Shown here: positions 29,771 to 40,890 of the stretch, piece after piece
Layout: each line of letters begins with the position of its first letter
Numbering within the stretch: position 1 is the stretch's first letter
Assembly (NCBI RefSeq): GCF_026262505.1
Contig: NC_067205.1
Coordinates: 9,796,001-9,860,000 of the forward strand
Source: Trichomonas vaginalis G3
Taxonomy: Eukaryota > Parabasalia > Trichomonadida > Trichomonadidae
DNA: 64,000 nt
Direction of reading: 5' to 3'
Made by a program: the position numbers and the translations under genes
Notes under the pieces: generated by a model
What the model was told of the DNA's origin: nothing
The model's input: the letters and a program-made list of their open reading frames with translations, nothing else
The model's database searches: none

Positions 29771-30721
29771 TTATGAAACATATTTTGCTAATTCTGCTGC
29801 TTGCATTGCTAAGATTGCTCTGTTCTGAGCATCAAGAGCTTGTAATGAATCTATTTTTGCTTGCATATCATTAATTAGGGAGAATAGATCAGTTCCATAC
29901 ATTTGCTGATACTTCTCACATGCAGAACATATAATATTAAGATCATTTTCAAATTTTTCGGGTGAATTTGAAATTTTATGACCAAAAATTGTTGTTAATC
30001 TATTAATAGTATCATCTGATATGGAAAATTCCGATTCTCTATTTGCATTTGCTATTCTCTCTTCCATGAGCTTCTGAGCAAAAGAAGAAGTAATTGAAAC
30101 TTCTCTGATAAATAAAGCTTGTAATTCTTCTTTAGAAATGTTATTTTTGCTACTAGCAGATTCTATTAGCTTCTTGCGTTCATCAAAATTGACGTTATTT
30201 GATAAGATTGATTTCATCGTGTCGAATTTCGTTGGAGATACTGTTAAACCTTTAATTGAATCAATAGTTTTCTCAGCTCTGTTTACAATCATATTTTTGA
30301 ACTTATTTTCAGTCTGTGATTGTATCAAGGAAATGAGAAAATCTGCATTATCTTTAACAATCCCTCCAAGGCGGGCAATTACTCTATTTTGATGTTTAAT
30401 ATGATTTATAAAGAAGGTACAAAGAGTTTTTATCTGTAAAATAGGATCATTTGAGTCTATAACGTAATTTAATTTATCTAAAGTTTTTTGATCTAGATCA
30501 AATGCATCGATTATCTTATTAAACTCCTGTAATATAGCGTCATCGATTTCATTTGAGTTGATTTGTGATTCTAATTGTTGAATTATTGCATTTTTTGCTT
30601 GCATTTGCTTTTTTAATGTATCATTCTCGATCCTAAGTGAATCATTCTGAGATTGGATTTCAAAACTTAAAATTGATGTGATGTTCTCCTCTGCCTCATC
30701 GTATTGATCAAGAATCTCCAT
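29771..30721 (-). CDS. Coiled-coil protein, 316 aa
   Basis: A long helical protein. Heptad-like coils cover residues ~25-57 (IENDTLKKQMQAKNAIIQQLESQI) and the C-terminus (DMQAKIDSLQALDAQNRAIL); the middle is charged and helical. No enzyme motif, signal or membrane segment. Trichomonas has many such proteins of unknown role, often cytoskeletal; nothing here decides it. It lies tail-to-tail with the Frag1-like gene, 64 bp away. Confidence 0.7.
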   Translation of the reverse strand: MEILDQYDEAEENITSILSFEIQSQNDSLRIENDTLKKQMQAKNAIIQQLESQINSNEIDDAILQEFNKIIDAFDLDQKTLDKLNYVIDSNDPILQIKTLCTFFINHIKHQNRVIARLGGIVKDNADFLISLIQSQTENKFKNMIVNRAEKTIDSIKGLTVSPTKFDTMKSILSNNVNFDERKKLIESASSKNNISKEELQALFIREVSITSSFAQKLMEERIANANRESEFSISDDTINRLTTIFGHKISNSPEKFENDLNIICSACEKYQQMYGTDLFSLINDMQAKIDSLQALDAQNRAILAMQAAELAKYVS

Positions 30722-30930
30722 TTAAAAATGAACAATTGATCAGCAAGAACTAAATTTCTATTGATGTTGTAAAAGAGTTTTAACAAAGGTGTGAAATTTA
30801 ATGAGATATTAAGAATATAATTTGATTCAATTTTGAATAAACTCATTTATACCGATAAAAATATGTTTGAATGCGAACAAACAATCTATGTATTATGTTT
30901 ATACTAACAAACAAAGACAATAATATAAAA

Positions 30931-32259
30931 TTAATTCTTTCTCCTCAAATTTGAGCGAGATAGTTGGTTCTGTCTTAATGTCTTCATCAAATAGAATAGA
31001 GGAATACCAATTGCACATGCTATAAATAATGAATACTGTCTAATTCTTAAAGTTTTCGGATAAAGCGCTTTTGTTGCTGTTTCAGATGAAAGTTCTTGTT
31101 GTCCAGCCACAAAATTTTCATCCGAGTTTGCCGTATATTGAACGGTAGGAGAAAATGTTTCAGAAAATTGGGTTCTAAAACAGAATTTTTCGTTCAAAGA
31201 TATGATTTTGTTCAATACAGGTGATTTCTCTTTGTATGTGCAGTTCTTAAACGCATTTGTAAGGTTTAAAGAACCGATTTTACTTTCAGATAAATCGAAA
31301 ACGCAATTTACGAAAACTGCGGCTTTCGGAGTTATCATCTCAACTAATTCATTAATATTTACGATGTTCTGTATCACACAATTTGAAATATGTGTCTTTT
31401 TGGTGTGAATTTCAAATAATTTCAAGGAAGTTCCTGGATTATTGTCAATGAAGTTGCAGTAAGCAATTTCTGAGTCTCCTTTATTGCTATCTAGGAAGAT
31501 CAGACCCGGTCCTTGGTTATTTTCAAAATGAATGAAAGAAAACCTGAAAAATTCTGCGTATTGAGATTCAATTGCACCACGTTCTTTAACTGGGTATGAT
31601 TTAGAAACGTTTGAATTTGAGATATCAACTATTATATGATAAAATAACATTAATCCGGTAACATCTGATATATTTAAGGGGCCATTTAGTGAACAAGATA
31701 TTTGTTCAATCTTTGATGGCTCTATGACAATATCATTAATGCTCGGATATTTTGGTCCTGTAATTCTAAACATAATATCAGATAATAAAGCATGGCATTT
31801 CTTAATGCATGTAGATTTAATATCATGAATCTTAGACCTAATGAAAAATGCTCCGCAACTTCCTGAAGAGCATTTGAAAAAGCAACAATCCGAAATCAAA
31901 ATTTGGCCATCATCGTTTTGGTAGCTAATTCCACCACCAAGGCCTTTCTTCTTGGAGCATTTTCTGAAAATGCAGTTTCTGAATATTGCTGTAGTTTCGT
32001 CTTTAATTTTTTCTGGTGTATGGAAGAAATCGTTTGAGTATTTCAGAGTAGCGATTTTAACAGGCGTATTTAGAAACCTTGTAAATGCTGAATTAATGAA
32101 TTCTGCATTGGTATTGCTAGATCTAAAAAACGAATTTGCGAATTTTATTGCTTTTATTGAAGAGAACTTATCGCATCGCTTTAAGGATCCAATTCCATGC
32201 AATATTAAGGGTGATTGCGAAATGCTGGAAATTGAAAGCGAAACTATAGTCGAATTCAT
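30931..32259 (-). CDS. Pmp-like beta-helix surface protein with C-terminal TM
   Basis: 442 residues. It is rich in short strands with FxNCxF, GGGISY and SGSCGAFFI patterns, as in parallel beta-helix domains of the Trichomonas polymorphic-membrane-protein-like family. One membrane segment lies near the C-terminus (YSLFIACAIGIPLFYLM, ~404-420), with a short basic cytoplasmic tail (RQNQLSRSNLRRKN). I see no signal peptide at the start, so the true N-terminus might lie elsewhere or the family uses a non-classical signal. Likely a cell-surface protein; ligand unknown. Confidence 0.6.
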   Translation of the reverse strand: MNSTIVSLSISSISQSPLILHGIGSLKRCDKFSSIKAIKFANSFFRSSNTNAEFINSAFTRFLNTPVKIATLKYSNDFFHTPEKIKDETTAIFRNCIFRKCSKKKGLGGGISYQNDDGQILISDCCFFKCSSGSCGAFFIRSKIHDIKSTCIKKCHALLSDIMFRITGPKYPSINDIVIEPSKIEQISCSLNGPLNISDVTGLMLFYHIIVDISNSNVSKSYPVKERGAIESQYAEFFRFSFIHFENNQGPGLIFLDSNKGDSEIAYCNFIDNNPGTSLKLFEIHTKKTHISNCVIQNIVNINELVEMITPKAAVFVNCVFDLSESKIGSLNLTNAFKNCTYKEKSPVLNKIISLNEKFCFRTQFSETFSPTVQYTANSDENFVAGQQELSSETATKALYPKTLRIRQYSLFIACAIGIPLFYLMKTLRQNQLSRSNLRRKN

Positions 32260-32812
32260 TTGAGAAAGGAAATAAAAAATGAACTTTCGGAGAATAATTC
32301 TAGAAGAAACAAAACCATTGAGAACAGGAAAACGCTAATGAGAAGTCAAACAGCTGAAAATAAAAAATAATTTTATAATAAAATATACAATAAGGATTTA
32401 TAAAGAGATCTCATACAATATACATTAAAATAAGCAAAATTCCAATCTGACATATATGGATTTGAAACAAAATTTAAAAATTTGATTTTGCACAAGAGTT
32501 AACCCCAAAATCATCACAAAACATAAAGAACATGATACAAACCATCAGTAGCTCTATTATAATAAAGAGAAATAAGGATATTTTCTGAATAAAAAGGAAA
32601 TCTAACAAATGATTCATAGGAATGATGGTATTAATTATCATTTGGAGGTATGTTGGCTTCATTGTGCAATTAGACAAAATTTTGTTCCAATATAATTGAT
32701 AAAATAACAAAACTATATGGATTACGATCCTTTATCGGGTTGAATAGGAATGGTGGAGCTCCTTCTTAACAGCGCTAGCAATTTCATTGAAAACTATGAA
32801 ATCTGATCAATT
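32260..32812. other. Gene-free spacer
   Basis: About 550 bp of AT-rich sequence between the Pmp-like gene and the Ras-like gene. A short hydrophobic frame exists but has no support as a gene. Confidence 0.6.
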
Positions 32813-33391
32813 TCACAAAAGTAGACATTCACAGGAGGGTTCTTTTTTACCTGATTTACCTGAGGAGATGTCATGAATCTTAAAGTATTCCCTGGATAAA
32901 TATTCAAATGTTTCAACAATATTGTGATTGTTTTTTGCTGAGGTTTCGAAAAATTGACTGTTGAGTTTGTTGGCAAGCTCTTGGCCTTCAGCTTTTGAAA
33001 CTTTTCTAGATCCTTCTAAGTCAGATTTGTTTCCGCACAAAACACAAGTAAATTTTTCTGTTCCTTTGCTTCTTATAAGTTCCTTGTAAAATTTCTCAAC
33101 ATCTTCAAATGAAAACCTGTCAATAATAGAATAAACCAATATAAAGCCTTCTCCCGTTCTCATGTAAGCAGTTCTCATAGCAGCAAAGTCATCTTGACCT
33201 GCAGTATCTGTAACATTCAATTGTAGTATTCTTCCATCTACGCTGAAACGTTTATTATAGGCATCTTCAATCGTTGGGTTGTAGTCTTTAACAAATTGAC
33301 CTTGGACAAACTGAATAGTTAGAGCAGATTTACCAACACCACCTGCTCCGAAAACTACTATTTTGTATTCTTGGTTTGATGATGCGGACAT
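32813..33391 (-). CDS. Ras/Rap-family small GTPase
   Basis: 192 residues with all five G boxes: G1 GAGGVGKS (15-22), G2 YNPTIEDAY in the Ras-type effector loop, G3 DTAGQ, G4 GNKSD, and G5 ETSAK. The C-terminus CLLL is a CaaX box whose final Leu predicts geranylgeranylation, so it should be membrane-anchored. The glycine at position 17 and the Gln of DTAGQ (Ras G12/Q61 equivalents) are the wild-type residues, so normal GTP hydrolysis is expected. The DD after DTAGQ, where EE is usual, is a mild deviation. The effector loop is closest to Ras/Rap; the exact subfamily is not settled. Confidence 0.9.
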   Translation of the reverse strand: MSASSNQEYKIVVFGAGGVGKSALTIQFVQGQFVKDYNPTIEDAYNKRFSVDGRILQLNVTDTAGQDDFAAMRTAYMRTGEGFILVYSIIDRFSFEDVEKFYKELIRSKGTEKFTCVLCGNKSDLEGSRKVSKAEGQELANKLNSQFFETSAKNNHNIVETFEYLSREYFKIHDISSGKSGKKEPSCECLLL

Positions 33392-34434
33392 TAACTTCGA
33401 AATATCTATATCAAATAAAACCGTAATTTTTTCTCAATATTGTGTGTGAAAAAAAATTGAATATCAAATACAATATTCTGCGGTTTTATATAATTAAGAG
33501 ACATTCTCTTTTTGCCCGGTAGCTAAAAAATCGCCATCTGACATACATGTAAAACCAAAAGGAAGTTTTTTGATTTTTAAGATATAGTTTCAATATTGAT
33601 TGGAATACTGTAATTAATCAAACTATGCAAAATCTCAATTAAGTGGTTAAATTTCACAGTAAGCGTCACTTTTAAAAACTATCAGATCACTATGATGACT
33701 GATAGTCTATAAAATTTATTTGGTAGATATTTTTGAAATCCATATAGTATATTCTTCATATTTATTAATCATTTTCCCAAAAATAAGGAATTGAAATTTT
33801 CAATTTTGAATCTTCCGAAAAGATCTTCAAAATCAATAACCCGATTTTAGTACTTTTCAATTTTGTAATAGGACAATTCAGATACTTCAAAATTTCTCAA
33901 TGAGTTGACAAAAATTTATCCATATCTCGTTTCACATTGATGTATCTAAAATTGGACATGTTTGAGGCAACTATAAGTTTGCTGTAAAGTGAATAGAAAT
34001 ATAATGCATGATTTTTATATTCATTTTTTACAATGCCAGATTTCCATATTACATCTTTTCATACGCTCCAATTTTTCTCAAAAGCTGAATCATAATTTAT
34101 ACAATATAAGCGGTTCATAAACATTTTATGGCTTATTGTGTATTTTATTCCATTATCGATTTTATACACAATTTAATACGGGAATATTTTCATTTAGTTG
34201 AGTTTTATTTCCGTATTAAATTATTTTAAAATGATGCGTTTAAAGTAAGGAGTGAAATGAATTTAGCAAATTCTTATATGAATCGCATTTTGAAGGAAAA
34301 TGCAAAAAAAAATGTTGACATATAATATCCATCATTTCAGATGGAAATAATATGAATACTCTAATGAAGAAGTGTTTACTAATTGTTTAATCACATTTTC
34401 CTTTTATAATTATCAAATTTTCAAACAAATAATT
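33392..34434. other. Gene-free AT-rich spacer
   Basis: About 1 kb with no open frame, RNA gene or repeat that I can support. Confidence 0.65.
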
Positions 34435-36318
34435 TTAATTTTCTGCTTTATGTGTATCTTCATCGAAATGTTTTTTCAAACATTTCAAGAAATCGTGTTC
34501 GTGTCTTGATTTTGCTATCTTAACGACAGTTAATCCCTTTTCATTTTTAATATCTAATTTCGCACCTTTTCTCTGAAGTAATCCAATAACACCTGAATTA
34601 TTCATTCTTGCTGCAAGCATCAAAGGAGTCATACCTCCTCTTGTTTGAAGATTAGGATCTGCACCATTTTCCAGAAGCAAATCAACACTTTCAACATTTC
34701 CTTTCATAGATGCATAATGAAGAGCTGCAGCTCCTTGCGAATCAAGTGCATTTATTTTTGCACCATTTTCCAGAATAATTATCATAGAAGCAATGTCATT
34801 ATTTGATGCAGCACAGTGCAAAAGCATGTCTCCATCTTGACTTTGTACATTTGGCCGCAAACCTTTTGTAAATAAAAATTTAAGTGCATGACTTGACTGG
34901 AACTTAACTGCTGCAAAAGAGAAAGGTATAATGTTATTAATTGCAATGTTTTTGTTCTTTTTGATGAAATTCTTAAAATCTTCTTTGTTCTTGCATTTTG
35001 ATATTTTGCTAACTGATCTATCTAATTCGCTTAATATCTCTCGAATTTCATCATTGCTACTATAGTCTAAAGCAGTTTTACCATCTTTGTCTTTAGTCAA
35101 AACTGCACCATATTTCACGAATTCTTTTACGATATCTGTGTAACCTCTTCTTGCTGCAATGTGAAGAGGAGTTACTTTATTAGGTGTCATACAGCAGATT
35201 CCTGCATTTTTGATCAATAATATTTTAACAAAATCGAAATCTCCGATTTTTGTTGTGTGGTGTAGCAAAGTTTTACCACTTTTGTTTTTAGTGTTGATAT
35301 CAAAACCGCTATCAAGAATTATCAACAATAATGACATCCTCTTGGTATCAACCGCTTCAAAAGCAACTTCTGGAGAAACAATAGTTCCTAAATATTTGAT
35401 AGATAACATTAATCCAACAGTGTCACTTTTAGCTACATCAACAGCTGTTTTATTATTTGTATTTTCCAATAAATTTGCACCACCTTGGATTAAAACGAAA
35501 GTTGCTTCTTCTAACCCATTTATAGCAGCAATATGAAGTGCTGTATTTCCAGATCCAGGTTCTCTAGAGTCTGGAGAAACTCCGTTTTTCATCAAAAATG
35601 ATATTATTTTCAGTTTTGAAAGTTTCACAGCTTCGATCAGAAAATCACTTCCAAATAATTTAATTCTCTGTGGATTTTCACTACAGAAGTTAATAAAATC
35701 ATCATAACTTTTGTTAACAAGTATATCTAAACCTTCATTTCTTTCTTTGGTTTCTTCAAAAAGAGTCAAAATTTTTGAGTTTTCTTTTCCATTCTTTTTC
35801 GCATAATCTATAGGTGTTTGTCTATTTTCATCACCTTGAAGAACAGCACCATTTTTAATAAGCATCTCTGCTATCCGAACATTATTATTTCTCGCAGAAT
35901 AATGCAAGGGAGTTAGCCGATCAAGTGTACGTGAATTCGGATTTGAACCTCTTTCCAAAAGAAACTTTGCCATATCATAATTGTTTGCTAGGCATGCAAC
36001 ATGAAGAGGTGTTAATGAATAGGCTGATTCCATGTCAATGAAAATATGCAAGTCCAATAGATAACTTGCGAATCGGGCGTTATTATATAATGCGCACAAA
36101 TGAAGCGCACTATAACCCGTATCATCTGTGACAACATTTATATCAGCACCTTTTTCAATGAGAATTCGAGCAATTTCATATTTTCCTGTTTTGATGCAAT
36201 ATAATAAAACTGGAAATCCGTCTTTACTATCATTTATTAAGTTGGGACTAAACTCAAGGGTGTTTAGTAAACCTTGAATATAATTTCCATCAATCAAATC
36301 AAACACATTTGTATCCAT
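34435..36318 (-). CDS. Ankyrin-repeat protein, 627 aa
   Basis: Built almost wholly of ankyrin repeats, about 17 in three blocks. Good examples are TPLHVACLANNYDMAKFLLE, TPLHIAARRGYTDIVKEFVK and ALHYASMKGNVESVDLLLEN; a few spacer stretches of ~40 residues separate the blocks. I start at the ATG at 36318 (MDTNVFDLIDGNY) because the frame upstream begins only with GTG, and this ATG directly follows the AAAAAAGTGTCA motif. The short N-terminal helical part resembles the lead-in of many Trichomonas ankyrin proteins. A protein-binding scaffold; partners unknown. Confidence 0.88.
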   Translation of the reverse strand: MDTNVFDLIDGNYIQGLLNTLEFSPNLINDSKDGFPVLLYCIKTGKYEIARILIEKGADINVVTDDTGYSALHLCALYNNARFASYLLDLHIFIDMESAYSLTPLHVACLANNYDMAKFLLERGSNPNSRTLDRLTPLHYSARNNNVRIAEMLIKNGAVLQGDENRQTPIDYAKKNGKENSKILTLFEETKERNEGLDILVNKSYDDFINFCSENPQRIKLFGSDFLIEAVKLSKLKIISFLMKNGVSPDSREPGSGNTALHIAAINGLEEATFVLIQGGANLLENTNNKTAVDVAKSDTVGLMLSIKYLGTIVSPEVAFEAVDTKRMSLLLIILDSGFDINTKNKSGKTLLHHTTKIGDFDFVKILLIKNAGICCMTPNKVTPLHIAARRGYTDIVKEFVKYGAVLTKDKDGKTALDYSSNDEIREILSELDRSVSKISKCKNKEDFKNFIKKNKNIAINNIIPFSFAAVKFQSSHALKFLFTKGLRPNVQSQDGDMLLHCAASNNDIASMIIILENGAKINALDSQGAAALHYASMKGNVESVDLLLENGADPNLQTRGGMTPLMLAARMNNSGVIGLLQRKGAKLDIKNEKGLTVVKIAKSRHEHDFLKCLKKHFDEDTHKAEN

Positions 36319-36330
36319 TGACACTTTTTT
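36319..36330 (-). promoter_or_regulatory. AAAAAAGTGTCA start-proximal motif
   Basis: It abuts the ATG of the ankyrin gene and contains a TCA, as in the Trichomonas initiator consensus (TCA followed by pyrimidine and A/T); here the match is partial (TCA-AT). Confidence 0.5.
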
Positions 36331-37527
36331 ATAAAAAAATAACTGACAAATAAGTTTTTCTAAGATATTGTAGTGCACGAGTGTTCATAAATGCATGAAA
36401 CAGATTAAATATTGATAGTTCACCCCACAATAATACTATTTGTATCTTCGATGCCAAAATATGCTTATTTGTTTATGCAGTTGGATGATTACATTCCAAA
36501 GAAATATCTTTAATTCATAAATTAGTTTTCCATTACCATTTAATACTATGCCGAAAGAGATATGTAGAAATATATGTGTTTTTAGAATAGAAATAGAAAA
36601 GCAAAATCAAATGGTATCAAATAAAAACTACTTATGTCTTATTTTTGGTGAACATTAACATAACTCAAGATAATTTTGATATGTCAGGTTTATTACAAGG
36701 AAGATTTCAATTGAGGAAATTAATCCATGACAGAACTGTAATTTAATGAATCACAAATATTGAGAATCAGCATTACAGTCTAAATGTACGTGTAAAAATC
36801 TTATTCCTAAACACCTTATTCGATTTTGATTAGACCAGTTATTATAAAATTTTGAAAATAAGAAAAATGTAATGACTCAGCAAAAGGGATTTCAATTTTA
36901 TTGATATCTTTTATTTGGTTGTCAAGATTACGAAAAATTGAGTGATCGATGTCAAATCGATGTTCTACATGTCCTTAGTTCGTGAAATAATATTAACTTG
37001 TTTTCTAGTCAAAACAATATTTTCATTCAATCTATATGAAAATAAAATATTTAATCTTATGTATAGTAATATATGATTTTTAATTTTTAGCTAAAATTTA
37101 ATTGTGATTTAAAATTTGAGAGTATTTATTCGAAATTCGTATAATAATTTAGTTCATGAATTTCAAAGAAATTAATTATTAAAATGTATCGGTATCATAA
37201 AATTGAATTTTTGCAAATTGAAAATTTGTCCGTTATTTTGTAATTAATTAAAAAATTATTCATATTAATTATGTATATGTTATATTTTAAAAATTCTAAT
37301 TTTGAGGGTTAATCTTTAAATCTAAAATAGTAAAAAAATCGAGTTATTTATTCAATGATTTTTCCGTCAGCAATAAATGCTCATACAATAAATTCAATTG
37401 TAAAACCGAAATTTTCTGAATACGCTGTTTTGAAAAACTCATTGCAAGTGTATGTTTAAATAATTAATCAAATTCTTTTCCGATACAATATTTTGCTTTT
37501 GAATAATTTAAAGATTCATTCCTATCC
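36331..37527. other. Gene-free AT-rich spacer
   Basis: About 1.2 kb without a supported gene, up to the left edge of the integrase-type transposon. It includes the 14-bp left flanking repeat at 37514-37527. Confidence 0.65.
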
Positions 37528-38085
37528 TGTTATAAACCGAAAATAGATTTTTTCGGTTTTCTCTTCAAATAATTGAAAGAATGATACTATTATAGGTTTA
37601 TTATATTATATAGCATATAATCATGCTATAGCCGAAAATTATAAGTTTTGAGAAGATTGAATATAACACAAATAAATTTGAATGTAAGTTAAATTGCTTG
37701 TTGTTTTTAATAGCTATTTAATGAGAAATCCAATATTGCAAAATTCAAATTGAATGATTGAAAGAACAGAAAAAGTCATTCTTTTCAATTTCGAATATGT
37801 TTCATTGTATTTATAATTATATGGCAAATAAGATATTTAAACTTGATTTTTGAAGGAAAATTCACAAAATTGAATAAATTCAAATAATTTTTATTCCAAA
37901 ATAAACTAGTTATTTGAGTTTAATACTAATTATCTATTCAAACTACAAAGTTTGTAATTTAAAATATTTTGTGAGATCAGATTGAATTAATTCAAGGTTC
38001 TTTTCAATTCATATTAATGACCATATTACGCATTTCGAACATTCTAAACCAAATATATAAAAATGGGGAGACGAATGTTAAATTT

Positions 38086-38870
38086 GCTAGACATGGGGGA
38101 GTTGTCTGCAAAGTTTTAGCTCTTATCTCTAACAAAAAATTAATTTTTAAAAAAAAGACCGAATACGTTTCACAGCGAGAAAAAAATAAAAGGCAAGATA
38201 GAATTTTCTAGACATAAAGAAGTTGTTTACCGAGTTTTAGCTCTTATCTCTAACAAAAAATTAATTTTTAAAAAAAAAGACCGAATACGTTTCACAGCGA
38301 GAAAAAAATAAAAGGCAAGATAGAATTTTCTAGACATAAAGAAGTTGTTTACCGAGTTTTAGCTCTTATCTCTAACAAAAAATTAATTTTTAAAAAAAAG
38401 ACCGAATACGTTTCACAGCGAGAAAAAAATAAAAGGCAAGATAGAATTTTCTAGACATAAAGAAGTTGTTTACCGAGTTTTAGCTCTTATCTCTAACAAA
38501 AAATTAATTTTTAAAAAAAAGACCGAATACGTTTCACAGCGAGAAAAAAATAAAAGGCAAGATAGAATTTTCTAGACATAAAGAAGTTGTTTACCGAGTT
38601 TTAGCTCTTATCTCTAACAAAAAATTAATTTTTAAAAAAAAGACCGAATACGTTTCACAGCGAGAAAAAAATAAAAGGCAAGATAGAATTTTCTAGACAT
38701 AAAGAAGTTGTTTACCGAGTTTTAGCTCTTATCTCTAACAAAAAATTAATTTTTAAAAAAAAGACCGAATACGTTTCACAGCGAGAAAAAAATAAAAGGC
38801 AAGATAGAATTTTCTAGACATAAAGAAGTTGTCTACCAAGTGTCAGCTGTTACTTCTTCTCAATACTGAT
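38086..38870 (+). repeat. 121-bp tandem array in left arm (6 main units)
   Basis: Six occurrences of CGTTTCACAGCGAG spaced 121-122 bp apart, each unit also carrying TCTAGACATAAAGAAGTTGT and AAAAAATTAATTTTTAAAAA. The first unit has a variant start (TGCTAGACATGGGGGAG) that is also found at the outer edge of the right-arm array. Confidence 0.9.
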
Positions 38871-39249
38871 ATAAAATAAAAATCTTTATTATTTATTTAA
38901 CCTTTATTGTTTCATTAAACTTCATTTATTTTATATTATAGTTTTATTCTTTTAGCTACTTGTAAAATAATCTAATTTTATATCATCATTTTACCGGATT
39001 ATTCTTCAGTACATCGATTGTGTATCTAAAATAATATCATTATCCTTATTCTGTTTTTTCCAAAATTCTTTTAAATATCTTTTTTGGTTAGATTACTTTA
39101 TACTTTTTACTTTTATTTTTTAATTTCAAAAAAAAATTTGGTGATTGTTCTATTCTGTTACAATGTGCATTATCATATTCTAATGAATTATTCATTACAT
39201 ACATTTAAAAAAACTTGTTAAAAATGAAATTAAAAAATTATGTTTATTA
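38871..39249. other. Inner non-coding part of the transposon
   Basis: AT-rich sequence between the left arm and the transposase stop. I see nothing in it. Confidence 0.6.
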
Positions 39250-40224
39250 TTACGCTGTGAATGTGTCAACAGCGGTCATGCCTGTATCTGTATCCCATAT
39301 TTGCCACAACCTTTCTGTATCTGCATTTGTGTATTTCGGTTTCAGCTGATACATTTGATTTGGCGTGTAATTTGTTCCAGTTAATGGATTAATTGGGAGA
39401 TCTTCATGCGGTGTGTTATTATTGTACTCCCAAATAAAGGCAGGAATAGCCTGAATGCTTTGGCAGCGCTCCAATGTCGGCCAGAATCTCTCAATCTTCC
39501 CATTTTGGTAGGGAGAATGAGAGTCTGTATGCCGCCATTGGACGCCCCAAAGATCAAGTAGATCTTGAAAGGCGCCCCTATTTTCTGAACCGTTGTCGGT
39601 CCAGAAACAATAAGGGGCGCCAAATTCAATGAAGGCGGAAGCCGCAACGTTCGCTGTCGTCGCTGCCAGCATATCTGGTATTTGTATACACGCTAGGACT
39701 TTGCGGCTAAAATCGTCGATTATGCCATAAATATACTGGCCACGAACACCCCTAAAATAATGAACATCTGCGTGCCAGATAAGATTGGGTGAAAGCGCCC
39801 AATATCTTACTGCTGTTTCTGGCCCGGCATGCTCTAATCGCGTCTTGGTGAAATGATTTTCTTTGAAGTATCTGCGTACTTCTCTATAAGATACATCAAT
39901 TTGTTGTAATTTCAAACGTTTCCATTGTTTTGTTTGACCACAGGGAAAGGCCCAGTGGTCATGTATCACAGCAAGAGCTTTGATTTGGTCGTAGGGATTG
40001 ATCCTACGACCTTTCTTGCCTTTAGGCAATGGGATATTCTGTAAGCTAAATTGATTTTGTAAAAAAGATTTTGAAACATCTAAATATTTGAAATCATTTG
40101 ATTGAAGGGTTGGGGCGATGGGAACATGGGTGCAAGCTTCTTCCCATGTCATTTTACCTTCTTCAATCTGATTGGAAATACCAATTAGGTAAATTCGATC
40201 GACATACCCTTTGTAAGGATTCAT
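39250..40224 (-). CDS. DDE (rve-fold) transposase, IS481/IS3-like
   Basis: About 324 residues from the ATG at 40224 (MNPYKGYVDRIY). The catalytic triad is clear: D in LIWHADVHYF, D in CFWTDNGSENRG, and E in SPYQNGKIERFW, with 34 residues between the second D and the E. The N-terminal 120 residues are helical and basic, probably a helix-turn-helix that binds the arms. The core resembles bacterial IS481/IS3 integrases rather than the Polinton integrase in this window or the mariner enzyme. The frame is intact. The gene has higher GC content than its surroundings, consistent with a mobile origin. Confidence 0.85.
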   Translation of the reverse strand: MNPYKGYVDRIYLIGISNQIEEGKMTWEEACTHVPIAPTLQSNDFKYLDVSKSFLQNQFSLQNIPLPKGKKGRRINPYDQIKALAVIHDHWAFPCGQTKQWKRLKLQQIDVSYREVRRYFKENHFTKTRLEHAGPETAVRYWALSPNLIWHADVHYFRGVRGQYIYGIIDDFSRKVLACIQIPDMLAATTANVAASAFIEFGAPYCFWTDNGSENRGAFQDLLDLWGVQWRHTDSHSPYQNGKIERFWPTLERCQSIQAIPAFIWEYNNNTPHEDLPINPLTGTNYTPNQMYQLKPKYTNADTERLWQIWDTDTGMTAVDTFTA

Positions 40225-40399
40225 TCTAATGAAGTACGTTAACAATCAAAATATTCTATAAGTGTCTAGTATGGAATTCAAAAGAATAAAGAAAATGGTA
40301 ACATAAATAAAAGTATTATGAAATAATTTATAATTAAAATGAAAAAAAGAAAAAATAATAAGTAAAGTGACTGGAAACGAAAATGAAAATCAGTGTACA

Positions 40400-40890
40400 G
40401 TTTTATTTTTTTCTCGCTGTGAAACGTATTCGGTCTTTTTTTTTAAAAATTAATTTTTTGTTAGAGATAAGAGCTAAAACTCGGTAAACAACTTCTTTAT
40501 GTCTAGAAAATTCTATCTTGCCTTTTATTTTTTTCTCGCTGTGAAACGTATTCGGTCTTTTTTTTAAAAATTAATTTTTTGTTAGAGATAAGAGCTAAAA
40601 CTCGGTAAACAACTTCTTTATGTCTAGAAAATTCTATCTTGCCTTTTATTTTTTTCTCGCTGTGAAACGTATTCGGTCTTTTTTTTAAAAATTAATTTTT
40701 TGTTAGAGATAAGAGCTAAAACTCGGTAAACAACTTCTTTATGTCTAGAAAATTCTATCTTGCCTTTTATTTTTTTCTCGCTGTGAAACGTATTCGGTCT
40801 TTTTTTTAAAAATTAATTTTTTGTTAGAGATAAGAGCTAAAACTTTGCAGACAACTCCCCCATGTCTAGCAAATTTAACATTCGTCTCCC
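40400..40890 (-). repeat. 121-bp tandem array in right arm (4 units)
   Basis: Four occurrences of CTCGCTGTGAAACG at 121-bp spacing (about 40412-40777), inverted relative to the left array. The copy number differs between arms (4 versus 6). Confidence 0.9.

Noticed and set aside
32474-32710. Hydrophobic 78-residue frame between the Pmp-like and Ras-like genes
   Set aside because: No start-proximal motif, AT-rich low-complexity composition, and no family resemblance.
38017-38211. Short frame inside the left transposon arm
   Set aside because: It lies in the 121-bp repeat and is repeated non-coding DNA.
39381-39647. Second frame inside the transposase gene
   Set aside because: A shadow of the real transposase, which has the full catalytic triad in its own frame.
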